Source: Tropicimonas_B omnivorans (GTDB lineage: Bacteria; Pseudomonadota; Alphaproteobacteria; Rhodobacterales; Rhodobacteraceae). Taken from it: a stretch of DNA of 64,000 nt. How positions within the stretch are numbered: the stretch's first letter is position 1; the number at the start of each line of letters is the position of its first letter. The notes beneath the pieces were generated by a model. The model worked only from the letters and a program-made list of their open reading frames with translations. It did not search any database and was not told the origin of the DNA. The stretch spans positions 744,001-808,000 of the forward strand of contig NZ_JAVRHL010000002.1 of the NCBI RefSeq assembly GCF_031846565.1, given 5' to 3'. Shown here piece after piece: positions 37,632 to 46,808 of this stretch. Made by a program: the position numbers and the translations under genes.

Positions 37632-38036
37632 ATGCCCCGCACCAGTCCCTTTGTTCTTGCCGCCGCCCTCTGCCTCGTCGCCGGGGCAGGGCAGGCCGAA
37701 CGACAGATGGCCTCGAACGGCCTCTATGCCGCTGGCGATGCGAGCGGTTTCGAGGTCCTGTCCCTCCCCAACCGGACCGGCGCGGACTACTTCTGTGCCG
37801 CCGGCACGTTCGCTCGCGAGCGACTTGGGGCGCGGGCGACGGACCGTGTGGAAATCGCCCGGCCGCTCGGCCCCTCCCGCGTCGATCCTGGCCGCCGCGC
37901 CGTGACCTTCGTCGTGACGCCGCCGGAGCGGCAGGGCTTCACGTTCCGCGACGTGGTCCTGTCGACAAAGCGCACCGGGCAGAACCGGACAGTCGGTCAC
38001 GCCGTGTCGCTCTGCAATCAGACGAGGGACCGGTGA
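37632..38036 (+). CDS. Secreted protein, paralogue 1 of a tandem pair
   Basis: 134 residues. A signal peptide runs to about GAGQA; the mature part contains DYFCAAGTFARERLGARATDRVEIARPLGPS and a second cysteine near the C terminus (SLCNQ), suggesting one disulfide in the periplasm. AAGGAG lies 9 bases ahead of ATG 37632. It is clearly related to the next gene over this core. The stop overlaps the next start by 4 bases (GTGA). I recognise the type as a recurrent Rhodobacteraceae hypothetical protein, with no known function. Confidence 0.75.
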   Translation: MPRTSPFVLAAALCLVAGAGQAERQMASNGLYAAGDASGFEVLSLPNRTGADYFCAAGTFARERLGARATDRVEIARPLGPSRVDPGRRAVTFVVTPPERQGFTFRDVVLSTKRTGQNRTVGHAVSLCNQTRDR

Positions 38037-38479
38037 AGGTGCGGTGCCTGCTCGCTGCGGCGTTCTCGCTGCTCGCGGCCCCCGCGAGCGCCGATTACAT
38101 CGCGTATAACAGGATGATCGCCGCTGAGGACCCGACGCGGGCCGGCGTCATCGAGGTATACCAGAAGGCCGGCGCCGGCCCCGTGGATTACTGGTGTGCC
38201 GCGGGGGATTACGCCCGCCGCGCAATGGGGCGGGACGGCAGTGACAGGCTCTATCTCCTCCGCCCGCTCGGCCAATCCAATGCCGCGCCCCGCCGAAGCT
38301 CCGTCGCGTTCACCATCGTGCCGTATCCGGAAGTCGACGGCGGCTCGCGTCCGGGCGACGGCGGCAGCTATTCCGTTCCGCTCGACGTCGTGGGGTACAA
38401 TCTGCGTACGCTGCATGCCCGGGCGTTCTGCCCCGACAGCCTCAAGCGCTTCCGTCGCCTCGGTCTTGCCTTCCCATGA
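38033..38479 (+). CDS. Secreted protein, paralogue 2 of a tandem pair
   Basis: 148 residues from GTG 38033, overlapping the preceding stop. The signal peptide ends at about APASA. The mature part contains DYWCAAGDYARRAMGRDGSDRLYLLRPLGQS, which aligns with the core of its neighbour, and a second Cys in RAFCPDS, again fitting a single disulfide. Its stop overlaps the yjbQ start as ATGA. The two secreted proteins and yjbQ therefore form one translationally coupled unit. Function unknown. Confidence 0.75.
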   Translation: MKVRCLLAAAFSLLAAPASADYIAYNRMIAAEDPTRAGVIEVYQKAGAGPVDYWCAAGDYARRAMGRDGSDRLYLLRPLGQSNAAPRRSSVAFTIVPYPEVDGGSRPGDGGSYSVPLDVVGYNLRTLHARAFCPDSLKRFRRLGLAFP

Positions 38480-38889
38480 AGATGTTCGAGCTGAAGACGA
38501 ACGGGCCGGGCCTGACCGAGATCACCTCCGAGGTTGCCGGCTGGGTTGCCGATCAGGGCGGGGAGGGCGTACTGACGCTGATGATCCGCCACACGTCCGC
38601 CTCGCTCCTCATCCAGGAGAACGCGGATCCGGATGTGCAGCGGGACCTCAAAGCCTATTTCGGACGGCTCGTTCCCCCCGCCGACGATCCATCGATGGAG
38701 TACCTCTTGCACCGGGCGGAGGGGCCGGACGACATGCCGGCTCATATCAAGGCCGCGATGATGCCCGTTTCGCTCTCCATCCCCGTCGAAGGGGGGCGGA
38801 TGGCGCTCGGGACGTGGCAGGGGATCTACATCTTCGAGCATCGCGCCAGGCCGCATCGGCGCCAGGTCGCGGCGTACCTGGCGCGCTAG
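38476..38889 (+). CDS. yjbQ: YjbQ family protein (UPF0047, secondary thiamine-phosphate synthase type)
   Basis: 137 residues, single domain. IRHTSASLLIQENADPDVQRDL and LGTWQGIYIFEHR are the family signatures; His and Asp/Asn residues here cluster in a conserved pocket of known structures. Some members have weak thiamine-phosphate synthase activity, but the natural role is unsettled. ATG 38476 overlaps the stop of the upstream secreted protein gene. It ends 3 bases before the convergent SDR gene. Confidence 0.9.
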   Translation: MKMFELKTNGPGLTEITSEVAGWVADQGGEGVLTLMIRHTSASLLIQENADPDVQRDLKAYFGRLVPPADDPSMEYLLHRAEGPDDMPAHIKAAMMPVSLSIPVEGGRMALGTWQGIYIFEHRARPHRRQVAAYLAR

Positions 38890-38892
38890 ACG

Positions 38893-39567
38893 TCAGTTCG
38901 TCGGCATGAGGAAGATCTCGCGCACCGTGTTGCGCGGATCCGCGTTCAGCGCGTGGACCACGGCATCCGCAACGTCCTCCGCATGAAGCTTGTCCGGCTT
39001 GGCCTCGTCGAAGAAGGGCGTGTCCACCATCCCCGGAGCGATCAGGGTGCAGCGCCCGCCCCACTCCCGCATCTCCTCCGCGAGGTTCCCGGCGAGGCCG
39101 TGGATGAAGAACTTCGTCGCGCCGTAGACCGAGCCCTTGATGTGAGCGCGCCCGGCGGCGGAGCCGGTGAAGACCATGTGGCCCTTGCGAGCGCGCAGAT
39201 GGGGCAGGGCGGCATGTGCGGTATGGAGCGCAGCCAGGACGTTGACGTGGATCATGTCATGCCACGCCTCCGGGTCTCCCGCCTCGACGCCGGCGGAGTT
39301 GGTGCCCCGGCCCGCATTGGCATAGGCCGCGTCGAGCCCGCCGAACGTCTCCACGAGACGGGCGATGGCCTCCTGCTGCGCCGCGAGATCCGTGACGTCG
39401 CCGGGCAGGGCGAGGGCGTTTTCGCCGATCTCGGCCGCGAGCGCCTCCAGCTTGTCCGCACTGCGGGCCATGAGGCCGACCTTCCAGCCGCTGGCCGCCG
39501 CCGCCTTTGCGGTGGCCGCGCCGATGCCGCTGGACGCGCCTGTGATGAAGAGAACCTTGCCTGACAT
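38893..39567 (-). CDS. SDR family oxidoreductase
   Basis: 224 residues, classical short-chain dehydrogenase. The cofactor motif TGASSGIG is at residues 9-16, ANAGRG follows beta-4, the catalytic Ser is in VFTGSAAG and the YGATKFFIHG segment has Tyr/Lys. It resembles the NADP-dependent YdfG/malonic-semialdehyde reductase-like group. ATG 39567 (MSGKVLFITGAS) is the natural start. It converges with yjbQ and is divergent from nrdR across a 200-base gap. Substrate not assignable. Confidence 0.88.
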   Translation of the reverse strand: MSGKVLFITGASSGIGAATAKAAAASGWKVGLMARSADKLEALAAEIGENALALPGDVTDLAAQQEAIARLVETFGGLDAAYANAGRGTNSAGVEAGDPEAWHDMIHVNVLAALHTAHAALPHLRARKGHMVFTGSAAGRAHIKGSVYGATKFFIHGLAGNLAEEMREWGGRCTLIAPGMVDTPFFDEAKPDKLHAEDVADAVVHALNADPRNTVREIFLMPTN

Positions 39568-39767
39568 GTCGCCTCTTTTCCGTGATCCCGAGAAATGACG
39601 CCGATCAACGCGTCCTCGCTGCAACGGTTTCACATAGATGATTCGGGCCACATGATGCGTCCGGCCATTCGCCCTACCCAATCCCTCGCGGCCTCCCTAT
39701 AGTCGCTGTGGACAAGTCGGGGCGAACCCGACGATACGGCGGGACAACGAAGAGGGGGACGGCCTGG

Positions 39768-40229
39768 ATGCGCTGCCCGTTTTGCGGAAATGTCGATACT
39801 CAGGTGAAGGATTCCCGGCCGGCGGAGGAGCATGTCGCGATCCGGCGGCGCCGTTTCTGCCCGGCCTGCGCGGGTCGATTCACCACCTACGAGCGCGTGC
39901 AACTGCGCGATCTCGTCGTGATCAAGACGAACGGCCGGCGCGAGGATTTCGATCGTGACAAGCTGGAGCGCTCGATCCGGATCGCGCTGCAGAAGCGCCC
40001 CATCGAACACGAGCGCATGGAGCAGATGATCTCAGGCATCGTCCGGCGGCTGGAATCCCTTGGTGATACCGATATCGAGAGCAAGGTGATCGGCGAGATC
40101 GTCATGGAGCGTCTGGCGTCGATCGACACGGTGGCCTACGTGCGATTTGCCAGTGTCTACAAGAACTTCCAGGCAGCGGACGACTTCGACAAATTCGTCA
40201 GCGAGCTTCGCCCCGACGCCAAGGTTTGA
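39768..40229 (+). CDS. nrdR: Transcriptional repressor NrdR
   Basis: Zinc-finger/ATP-cone repressor of ribonucleotide reductase genes. 153 residues. Zinc ribbon CPFCG and CPAC; the ATP-cone covers VVIKTNGRREDFDRDKLERSI to the VAYVRFASVYKNF end, as in all NrdR. ATG 39768 (MRCPFCG) is the family start. No NrdR box was recognised near it. Its stop overlaps or abuts the ribD start, matching the common nrdR-ribD order. Confidence 0.96.
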   Translation: MRCPFCGNVDTQVKDSRPAEEHVAIRRRRFCPACAGRFTTYERVQLRDLVVIKTNGRREDFDRDKLERSIRIALQKRPIEHERMEQMISGIVRRLESLGDTDIESKVIGEIVMERLASIDTVAYVRFASVYKNFQAADDFDKFVSELRPDAKV

Positions 40230-41341
40230 GTACGGTGCGACAGGCTGATGTCCGCTGGATGCGGGCGGCCCTGGGGTTGGCCGCGCGCGGCCTCGGCCGG
40301 GTCTGGCCCAATCCCGCTGTTGGCTGCGTCATCGTCCGGGATGGCCGTGTCGTCGGCCGGGGGCGGACGCAGGATGGCGGGCGACCCCATGCCGAGGTGG
40401 TCGCGCTGACGCAGGCGGGCCGGGCGGCGGAGGGGGCCGATGTCTACGTCACGCTCGAGCCTTGCGCCCATCACGGAAAGACACCGCCCTGTTCCGATGC
40501 GCTCGTCGCCGCGGGCCCCGCGCGCGTGATCACGGCCCTGACGGACCCCGATCCGCGGACAGCCGGCCAGGGCCACGCGCGTCTCCGCGCGGCGGGCATA
40601 GATGTCGTGACGGGGGTCCTCGCGGACGAGGCCGAGCGTCTGCAGGAGGGGTTCCTGGCCCGCGTCACCTCCGGTCGGCCCATGCTGACGCTGAAGCTCG
40701 CTGGCAGTCTCGACGGACGGATCGCGACCGCGTCGGGTGAAAGTCGGTGGATCACCGGGCCGGAGGCCCGGCGGCTCGTGCACGGGATGCGGGCGCGGCA
40801 CGATGCCGTTCTCATAGGGTCGGGTACGGCGCGTGCGGACGATCCGATGCTGACCGTGCGCGGGCTCGGTGTGGATCGCCAGCCGGTCCGCATCGTTGCG
40901 TCCCGCAGGCTCGATCTGAATCCGAAGGGCCGCCTCGCGGCCTCGGCCCGGGATGTGCCGCTCTGGCTCTGCCACGGGCCTGACGCGCCGACGAAGCGGA
41001 TCGCAGAGTGGACGGAGCAGGGCGCGATTCTCCTCGAATGCCCCCTCGCGGGATCCCAGCTCGACATGGCCGGACTGATGGCCGCGCTCGGCGCCGCCGG
41101 CCTGACGCGGGTGTTCTGCGAGGGCGGCGGGCAGCTTGCTGCGAGCCTCCTGGGCGCCGGGCTTGTCGATGAGCTGATCGCGTTCACCGGCGGTGTCGCG
41201 CTCGGCGCCGAGGGGTGGCCGGGGCTCGCGGCGATGGGGATCGGAGCGCTCGACGAGGCGCCAAGGTTCCGGCTGAACCGGCTCGAGGAGATCGGGGGAG
41301 ACGCGGTGGCGTATTGGCGCCCGCACCGCGAAAACCCCTAG
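40226..41341 (+). CDS. ribD: Bifunctional diaminohydroxyphosphoribosylaminopyrimidine deaminase / reductase
   Basis: Second and third steps of riboflavin synthesis. 371 residues from TTG 40226, which overlaps the nrdR stop (TTGA); GTG 40235 is an alternative. The deaminase domain has HAEVVAL and PCAHHGKTPPC (zinc ligands), and the C-terminal NADPH reductase domain starts at RPMLTLKLAGSLDGRIA and includes FCEGGGQLAASLL. Its stop codon overlaps that of the convergent kpsC gene. ribE lies 5 kb downstream beyond an inverted capsule block, so the riboflavin genes are split. Confidence 0.95.
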   Translation: MSTVRQADVRWMRAALGLAARGLGRVWPNPAVGCVIVRDGRVVGRGRTQDGGRPHAEVVALTQAGRAAEGADVYVTLEPCAHHGKTPPCSDALVAAGPARVITALTDPDPRTAGQGHARLRAAGIDVVTGVLADEAERLQEGFLARVTSGRPMLTLKLAGSLDGRIATASGESRWITGPEARRLVHGMRARHDAVLIGSGTARADDPMLTVRGLGVDRQPVRIVASRRLDLNPKGRLAASARDVPLWLCHGPDAPTKRIAEWTEQGAILLECPLAGSQLDMAGLMAALGAAGLTRVFCEGGGQLAASLLGAGLVDELIAFTGGVALGAEGWPGLAAMGIGALDEAPRFRLNRLEEIGGDAVAYWRPHRENP

Positions 41342-43368
41342 CGCCAGAAGGGGCCCAAGCCCGCCGCCACGCCTTGCGCCTTCGACAGGAGCCGCAGGGC
41401 GGGTCCCGTCCTCGGCCCGGTGCCGGCGGCCAGACGTTCGGCCACGATCTCCGGCGGGCAGGGCAGGGAGCTCACCGGGTCGAGATATCGCGGATAGCCG
41501 ATGAGGGTGGCGTGGATCAGGCCGGCAAGCGCGGGGCGTGCCGTGCGGCGGGCCGGCACCGGCCCGAGGTCCCGCGTCAGCCCCCAGCCGGCATAGAACG
41601 GCGCGCCGAGGACGGTGACGGCGCGCCCGCGCAGGAGCGCCTCGAAGCCCATGAGGGACGTCATCGTCCAGACCTCGTCCGCGGCGTCGATCAGCGAGGC
41701 GGGATCGGCGCGGGACGCCACCACGTCGGCGATCCCTGCCGCGTCCGGAACGGCGCCGATGCGGAGGCCGGCTTCGACGTCGGGATGGGGCTTGTAGATC
41801 AGGAGGGCGTCCGGATGCGCCGCGCGCGCGGCGGCGAGGCAGTCCCGGTTCGTGCGGATGTCTCCGGCGCCGAGACGGATCGAGGCGTCATCCTCGACCT
41901 GGCCCGGGACGACGACGACGCGGCGCCCGGAACGCTCAGGCAGATCCGCCGCTCCGCCGGTGTTGTACTTCGTCAGACGATCCTTCGTGATCCGCGCGGC
42001 GAGGCGTTCGGCGCGGGCGAGGGCGTGCGGCGGCAGACTCGCGGACGCTGAGATGAGACGTTCGAGGCGGCTCTCCGTGCCCGGATCGTAGTAGATGCCG
42101 AGATCATCGGAGACGAGGGACAGGGGCGGAACCAGCTCCGCCCCGAGGCCGCGGGAGCGCAGGAAACCGTCCTCGACACGGCGAAGCGGGCGGTCCGCGA
42201 TCGCGGGTGCCGTTCCGGCCCAGGCGAGGATGGGGCGGTTCGCCTTGAGGGCCGCACCCTCCGAGCCCGCGAACCGCAGGCGCCGTTCCCGGCCGAAGAA
42301 CCGCTGGAGGTGGCCCCGCTTCCAGAGCCGCATCCCGAGAGCCACATGACCCTCCCGGTCTTCGCGGTAGGCACGTGCTTCCGCCTCCAGCTGGTCGATC
42401 GCCTCCTCCAGCGTGGCGCGGCGGCGGCGGCAGGGATCGTACCACACCGGATGCAGGATCATCGCGGCGGCGAAGAGCTGCGCCCGCGTCAGCCTGCGCT
42501 GTCGACGGTCCACGGGGAACGCGTCCTCCGTCAGCCCCCAGCCGGCATAGAACGGCTGGCCGAAGAGGACCGGACGGTGCCCTGCCATGATCGCCTCGAA
42601 CCCGAGTCCCGAACTGACGGTATAAACCGCGATCGCCCCATCGAGGAGACGGTGGGGGGAGACGGGATCGGCGAAGAGGTGCACCCGGCCGCTCTCGTGC
42701 TCCGGCCCGAAATGCCCGGCGCGGCGTCCGGCCAGCGTCTCGGGGTGGACCTTCAGAAGGATCCGCGCGCCGGGATGTTCGATCTGGGCCGTGCCCAGCA
42801 TTTCCGCGAACCGGCCCCGCACGTCGCGGATGGAGCCGAGGGAGGCATCCCCCGCGGTCTGGTCGATTACGAGAACGTACCCGGGTTCGGGCGGTTCGAG
42901 CGCCGGATCGTGGGCGCTGTATTTCGACAGGTCAGCCTCCCGCAGGCGCGCCATTGCGACGCGCGCGCGGTCCAGCAGGGCGGTGTCGTCGAGGGGATGG
43001 GTGGCGAGAAGGTGCTCCAGATCCGAGGGGCGCGAAGGATCGAAATGCAGGCCGCGTTCGTCGAGCGTGAGGCCGATGGGCGGCGCGCCGTCCCGGCCGA
43101 GCTTCACCGACCGCAAAAGCGCATCCTCCACCCGCAGGATCTTCGCACCGGTCCGTGACGCGACATGTTCCCCGCGGCGGGCTGTCGGGGAGGCCCCCCA
43201 GACGCCGACCCAGTCCTGGGGGCCCGGCCGTCCCGTCGTCACGCGCCAGCCGGCCGAGGCGAGGATCCGGCGGATGCGGGGCGCGAGAAATCCGCCGTTA
43301 TAAACGAAGAGCCGCCGCGCCTCGGGGGACACGGCGGCTCCCTGACGGTCGCCCTGCGGCTCCGTCAT
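41338..43368 (-). CDS. kpsC: Capsular polysaccharide biosynthesis protein, KpsC-type Kdo transferase
   Basis: 676 residues made of two related halves, as in KpsC, which has two beta-Kdo transferase domains building the lipid-linked poly-Kdo primer of group-2 capsules. Each half shows the pattern K-(V/P)HP (LLKVHPET and IYKPHPDV), a (S)GFEA(I/L) segment and the FGQPFYAGWGLT / LGAPFYAGWGLT signature. ATG 43368 begins MTEPQGDRQG. It lies 7 bases from the upstream Wza-like gene, so they are co-transcribed on the minus strand, and its stop overlaps that of ribD. Confidence 0.9.
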   Translation of the reverse strand: MTEPQGDRQGAAVSPEARRLFVYNGGFLAPRIRRILASAGWRVTTGRPGPQDWVGVWGASPTARRGEHVASRTGAKILRVEDALLRSVKLGRDGAPPIGLTLDERGLHFDPSRPSDLEHLLATHPLDDTALLDRARVAMARLREADLSKYSAHDPALEPPEPGYVLVIDQTAGDASLGSIRDVRGRFAEMLGTAQIEHPGARILLKVHPETLAGRRAGHFGPEHESGRVHLFADPVSPHRLLDGAIAVYTVSSGLGFEAIMAGHRPVLFGQPFYAGWGLTEDAFPVDRRQRRLTRAQLFAAAMILHPVWYDPCRRRRATLEEAIDQLEAEARAYREDREGHVALGMRLWKRGHLQRFFGRERRLRFAGSEGAALKANRPILAWAGTAPAIADRPLRRVEDGFLRSRGLGAELVPPLSLVSDDLGIYYDPGTESRLERLISASASLPPHALARAERLAARITKDRLTKYNTGGAADLPERSGRRVVVVPGQVEDDASIRLGAGDIRTNRDCLAAARAAHPDALLIYKPHPDVEAGLRIGAVPDAAGIADVVASRADPASLIDAADEVWTMTSLMGFEALLRGRAVTVLGAPFYAGWGLTRDLGPVPARRTARPALAGLIHATLIGYPRYLDPVSSLPCPPEIVAERLAAGTGPRTGPALRLLSKAQGVAAGLGPFWR

Positions 43369-43375
43369 TGCCGGA

Positions 43376-44521
43376 TCAATTTCCGCCGGCGGCGGCGGCG
43401 GTCGAGGCGACCGAGTCGACCGTTCCGAGGGAGCCGGTCAGCGCCGCTAGCGTCTTCTGCCACTGAACGAAGGGCGCTTCGGTCACGTAGAGCGTGTCAT
43501 CGTCCCTGATCGCGAAGTCCCGCGCCTCGAAGATGCCGTTCGGCTCGGTCAGGTCGAGAACGTAGACCATGCGCTGCGGCCCGATGAGGTCCGTCCGCCC
43601 GAGGACCTGCTGCGCGATTTCCTGCGGCTCGTTGCGGAAGACGAAGACGCCGGTCGGATCGGCGAGATTGGTCTGGAGCCCGCCCACCTGCGCGATGGCC
43701 TCGATGGCGCTGATCGTCTGGTTCTCGAAGGGAACGCGGTTCTGGGTGCCGGTGGCGCCGAGGACGGTGAAGTCCCTCGTGTCCTCTTGCACGAGGAGGC
43801 GGTCGCCGTCCCGGAGCGCGACGTCGTAGCGCGGTTCGGAGTAGAGGTCCTGGAACCAGACCTTGCCGGTATGGGCGCCGCGCGTGATCGTGACGACGGC
43901 GATCTCGGTCGGGATCACAACGCCGCCGGCGCGGGCCAGCATGGCGCCGAGCGTTCGCGTCGGCCGCTCGATCGGGAAGACGCCCGGCGCGCCGACGCCG
44001 CCCGCGACGGAAACCGATGCCCCGTCGCCCGCCAGCCGGCGCACGAGGACCTGCGGGTCGGGGGTCTGCGTGTCGAGGCGTTCCGTGATCAGCGTCCGGA
44101 CGCGGTCGGGCGAATTGCCCGCCGCCCGGATCCGGCCGGCATAGGGCACGTAGATGAAGCCCTCCGCGTCGACCTGGACCTCGTCGAGGATCGTGCTGTT
44201 CATCCCCTCGCCGACGAGAAGGCCGTCATCGACGTTCTCGTACACGGTGAGACCGAGCGTGTCGCCGGGTCGGATCGTGTCCGACCCGATGACGCCGGCA
44301 TTCAGGAAACCGGCGGTCAGGCCGTAGGACGGCACCACGGAGGTCGCGCGGGTGACGCGGCTGTTGACCGAAACGATGAAGGCGTCGCCCTGTCTCTGAA
44401 CGGAGCCTGCGTAGATTTCGCGCTTGTTGGGGCCCGACCGCGGCAGCCCGCAGGCCGAAACGAGACCCGCAAGCACGACAAGGGCGGCGAGACGCGCCCA
44501 CCGTGATGTTGCGATTTTCAC
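43376..44521 (-). CDS. Polysaccharide export outer membrane lipoprotein, Wza/KpsD-like
   Basis: 381 residues from GTG 44521, preceded by AAGGAG. A signal with lipobox LVSACG gives a lipoprotein. The PES domain begins at IRPGDTLGLTVYENV and includes the VDAEGFIYVPYAGRI strand; two SLBB-like domains follow (VSVAGGVGAPGVFPI, FTVLGATGTQNRVPF). This family forms the outer-membrane export channel for capsule or exopolysaccharide. Between kpsS and kpsC it fits a group-2 type export set, but KpsM/T/E transporter genes are not in the window. Confidence 0.9.
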   Translation of the reverse strand: MKIATSRWARLAALVVLAGLVSACGLPRSGPNKREIYAGSVQRQGDAFIVSVNSRVTRATSVVPSYGLTAGFLNAGVIGSDTIRPGDTLGLTVYENVDDGLLVGEGMNSTILDEVQVDAEGFIYVPYAGRIRAAGNSPDRVRTLITERLDTQTPDPQVLVRRLAGDGASVSVAGGVGAPGVFPIERPTRTLGAMLARAGGVVIPTEIAVVTITRGAHTGKVWFQDLYSEPRYDVALRDGDRLLVQEDTRDFTVLGATGTQNRVPFENQTISAIEAIAQVGGLQTNLADPTGVFVFRNEPQEIAQQVLGRTDLIGPQRMVYVLDLTEPNGIFEARDFAIRDDDTLYVTEAPFVQWQKTLAALTGSLGTVDSVASTAAAAGGN

Positions 44522-44668
44522 TGCTCTGGCTCCTTCGAACCGTTATCTCTGCCTCGGTATTTTTGGGATCAAGGCTACAGCAAGGAGGGGCGAAGGGAAG
44601 CGGCCCACCGGCGGCGACCGGCCAATGTGTGGCTTTGCTGTCGCGAAACCGCCGCGCCTGGGCAGACG

Positions 44669-45979
44669 TCAGCGCACGATCTGAAGGTGCTGGCGGGGAT
44701 GGGCGTTGCCGCTCGCGAGGGCGTCGTACGGATCGTCCGCGGCCAGCATCATGTCCACCACCTGGCGCAAAAGCTGGCGGCGGGCGGCGGCGGAATAGAA
44801 GCCGCCGGCGATCTGGCTGGTCTCGAGCAGGAAGGTGCGAAAGTCGCGATAGGCGCGGGCATCGGGCCGGGCGGGACGGGCGAAGAAGGCTGGCAGCGGC
44901 TGGTCCGAGACGAATTCGGATTTGGCATAGACCGCCTTGCCGAACACCTTGAGCGGCAGGCCGCGCCAGAGCACCTGCTGCGCCGCCGTGGAATTCACCG
45001 TGACGGCGGAGCGGGCGTGGTCGAGCAGACCGGCGAGCTTGCCGCCGCGGACGTAATGCACGCGGCCCGAGACGCCGTGTTCGCGGGCGAGGCGACGGAT
45101 CTCGGTGCGCAGTGGCTTCCGGCCGTCCTCCAGCGGATGTGCCTTGAAGACGAGGTGGTGATGCTTCGGTGCGCCGCTGGCGAACCCCTCGATCAGAAGG
45201 GCGAGGAATTCGGTCATGGAGGAGAAGGGCGAATGCTGCTGGAAGCTCGCGTCATGCTCCAGTTGCAGCAGCGCAAGATGATAGGGAAACCCGCCGCCGC
45301 GGATCCGCCCCGTGGCGACGATCCTGTCCATCCAGTGGAAGGGCATGAGCATGAGGCGGCGGAGGTAGAGGCGGAATTCCTGCGATGCCGTCAGTGTGCG
45401 GTGAGGACGGAAATTGGCGTAGCGTCCGGTCCGCATCAGCAGCACCCCATGATAGAGGGCGCCGTAGAAGACGTGGTGGCGCATGTCTCCCCAGCGCGCC
45501 GGAGCGGGGAGCTGCTCCAGCTCGGACTGGTCCAGCGCCCGGCGCATGTCGGGTACGGAAAGGCGCATCAGGCGCGAATGGCCGTTCGCCCCGCCGCGCT
45601 CGTAGGTGACCCAGTAGGGCCTCAGGTAGCCTTCCTCGAAGACATGCACCGTCACGCCGCGGTCGCGCGCGATCTCCACGGCTCTGGCATGTATGGCGCG
45701 GGTGTCCCCGTAGAGGACGATGTCGGTGATCCCCTTGTCATGGAGCAGCATGGAGAAGAAAGCCGGCCACTCCTCCGCCGTTTCCCTGAAGGGGATCAGC
45801 GAACGGCGGTGAAACCAGAACGCATCGTCCCCGGCGTTGAACGCGACGCGCCAGACCTCAGCCCCCGCCGCGCGCAGCATACGGCCCAGGTGGTGGAAGA
45901 ACGGTCCGTGCGGGCCCTGAAGGAACAGGAAGCGTCGCTGAGGCGCGGGCGGGAAACTGTCGAACGTCATCGTACTCAT
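44669..45979 (-). CDS. kpsS: Capsular biosynthesis protein, KpsS-type Kdo transferase
   Basis: 436 residues. RFLFLQGPHGPFFHHLGRML at the start, VFEEGYLRPYWVTYERGGANG and FKAHPLEDGRK match KpsS, the transferase that adds the first Kdo to lyso-phosphatidylglycerol. A TVNSTAAQQVLWRGLPL segment is the usual end signature. ATG 45979 used; ATG 45970 is in frame. It is followed by a 147-base gap before the Wza-like gene, so that gene may have its own start signals. Part of a three-gene inverted capsule block inside the rib region. Confidence 0.9.
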   Translation of the reverse strand: MSTMTFDSFPPAPQRRFLFLQGPHGPFFHHLGRMLRAAGAEVWRVAFNAGDDAFWFHRRSLIPFRETAEEWPAFFSMLLHDKGITDIVLYGDTRAIHARAVEIARDRGVTVHVFEEGYLRPYWVTYERGGANGHSRLMRLSVPDMRRALDQSELEQLPAPARWGDMRHHVFYGALYHGVLLMRTGRYANFRPHRTLTASQEFRLYLRRLMLMPFHWMDRIVATGRIRGGGFPYHLALLQLEHDASFQQHSPFSSMTEFLALLIEGFASGAPKHHHLVFKAHPLEDGRKPLRTEIRRLAREHGVSGRVHYVRGGKLAGLLDHARSAVTVNSTAAQQVLWRGLPLKVFGKAVYAKSEFVSDQPLPAFFARPARPDARAYRDFRTFLLETSQIAGGFYSAAARRQLLRQVVDMMLAADDPYDALASGNAHPRQHLQIVR

Positions 45980-46183
45980 CTACCAACACCCCAACATGCT
46001 TTACTTAAAACCGGTTCGACGCTCCGGGTAAACCCGCTCGAAAGGGCAGGATTGGGACCGGAGGGCGGCGGCGACCGTTCGCTTGAGTGGCAGGACTTGT
46101 CCGCCGACCGCGCCGCAGTTACCTCGGGAGCATAGCGGGGCCGGACGGCGCCGCGACAACCGTCTTCAGGGGAGAGCTGCGCC

Positions 46184-46780
46184 ATGTTCACCGGGATCGT
46201 CAGCGATATCGGCACCATCACCCAGCTCGAGGCGCGCGGCGATCTGCGCGCCAGGATCGGCACCTCCTACGATACCTCCGACATCGACCTCGGCGCCTCC
46301 ATCGCTTGCGACGGCTGCTGCCTGACGGTGGTCACGACCGGCCCGGACTGGTTCGACGTGGACGTCTCGGCGGAGACGGTGTCCAAGACCAACCTCGGCA
46401 CGTGGGAGGCCGGGGGGCGCATCAATCTCGAACGTGCGCTTCGGGTCGGGGACGAGCTCGGCGGGCATATCGTGTCCGGTCATGTGGACGGCGTGGCCGA
46501 GGTGATCCGCATGGCGCCGGAGGGCGACAGCCTGCGCCTGACGTTCCGCGCGCCGGAAGAGCTCGCCCGTTTCATCGCGCCCAAGGGCTCCGTGACCCTG
46601 AACGGCACGTCGCTCACGGTGAACGAGGTCGAGGGCGCCGAGTTCGGCGTGAACCTCATTCCACATACCCGCGAAGTCACCACATGGGGGCGTGTCGCCG
46701 AGGGCGATCTGATCAACCTCGAGATCGACACGCTCGCGCGCTATGTGGCCCGCATGGTCGAGGCCGGCGGCGCGATGTGA
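46184..46780 (+). CDS. ribE: Riboflavin synthase, alpha chain
   Basis: Last step of riboflavin synthesis. 198 residues with two similar lumazine-binding domains: MFTGIVSDIGTI / DGCCLTVV in the first and GHIVSGHVDG / NGTSLTVNEV in the second. ATG 46184 opens with the invariant MFTGIV. The usual ribAB-ribH-nusB genes do not follow; a DNA repair pair does. The 204-base upstream gap shows no FMN riboswitch features that I can recognise. A hairpin lies 6 bases after the stop. Confidence 0.96.
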   Translation: MFTGIVSDIGTITQLEARGDLRARIGTSYDTSDIDLGASIACDGCCLTVVTTGPDWFDVDVSAETVSKTNLGTWEAGGRINLERALRVGDELGGHIVSGHVDGVAEVIRMAPEGDSLRLTFRAPEELARFIAPKGSVTLNGTSLTVNEVEGAEFGVNLIPHTREVTTWGRVAEGDLINLEIDTLARYVARMVEAGGAM

Positions 46781-46786
46781 CTTGGG

Positions 46787-46808
46787 CCGCCCCGCGCTGG
46801 CGGGGCGG
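46787..46808 (+). terminator. GC-rich stem-loop after ribE
   Basis: CCGCCCCGC (46787-46795) pairs perfectly with GCGGGGCGG (46800-46808) around a GCTG loop. No T-run follows. Probable terminator or 3'-end stabiliser for ribE. Confidence 0.5.

Noticed and set aside
45980..46183. FMN riboswitch upstream of ribE
   Set aside because: None of the conserved RFN sequence blocks are visible in the 204-base gap.
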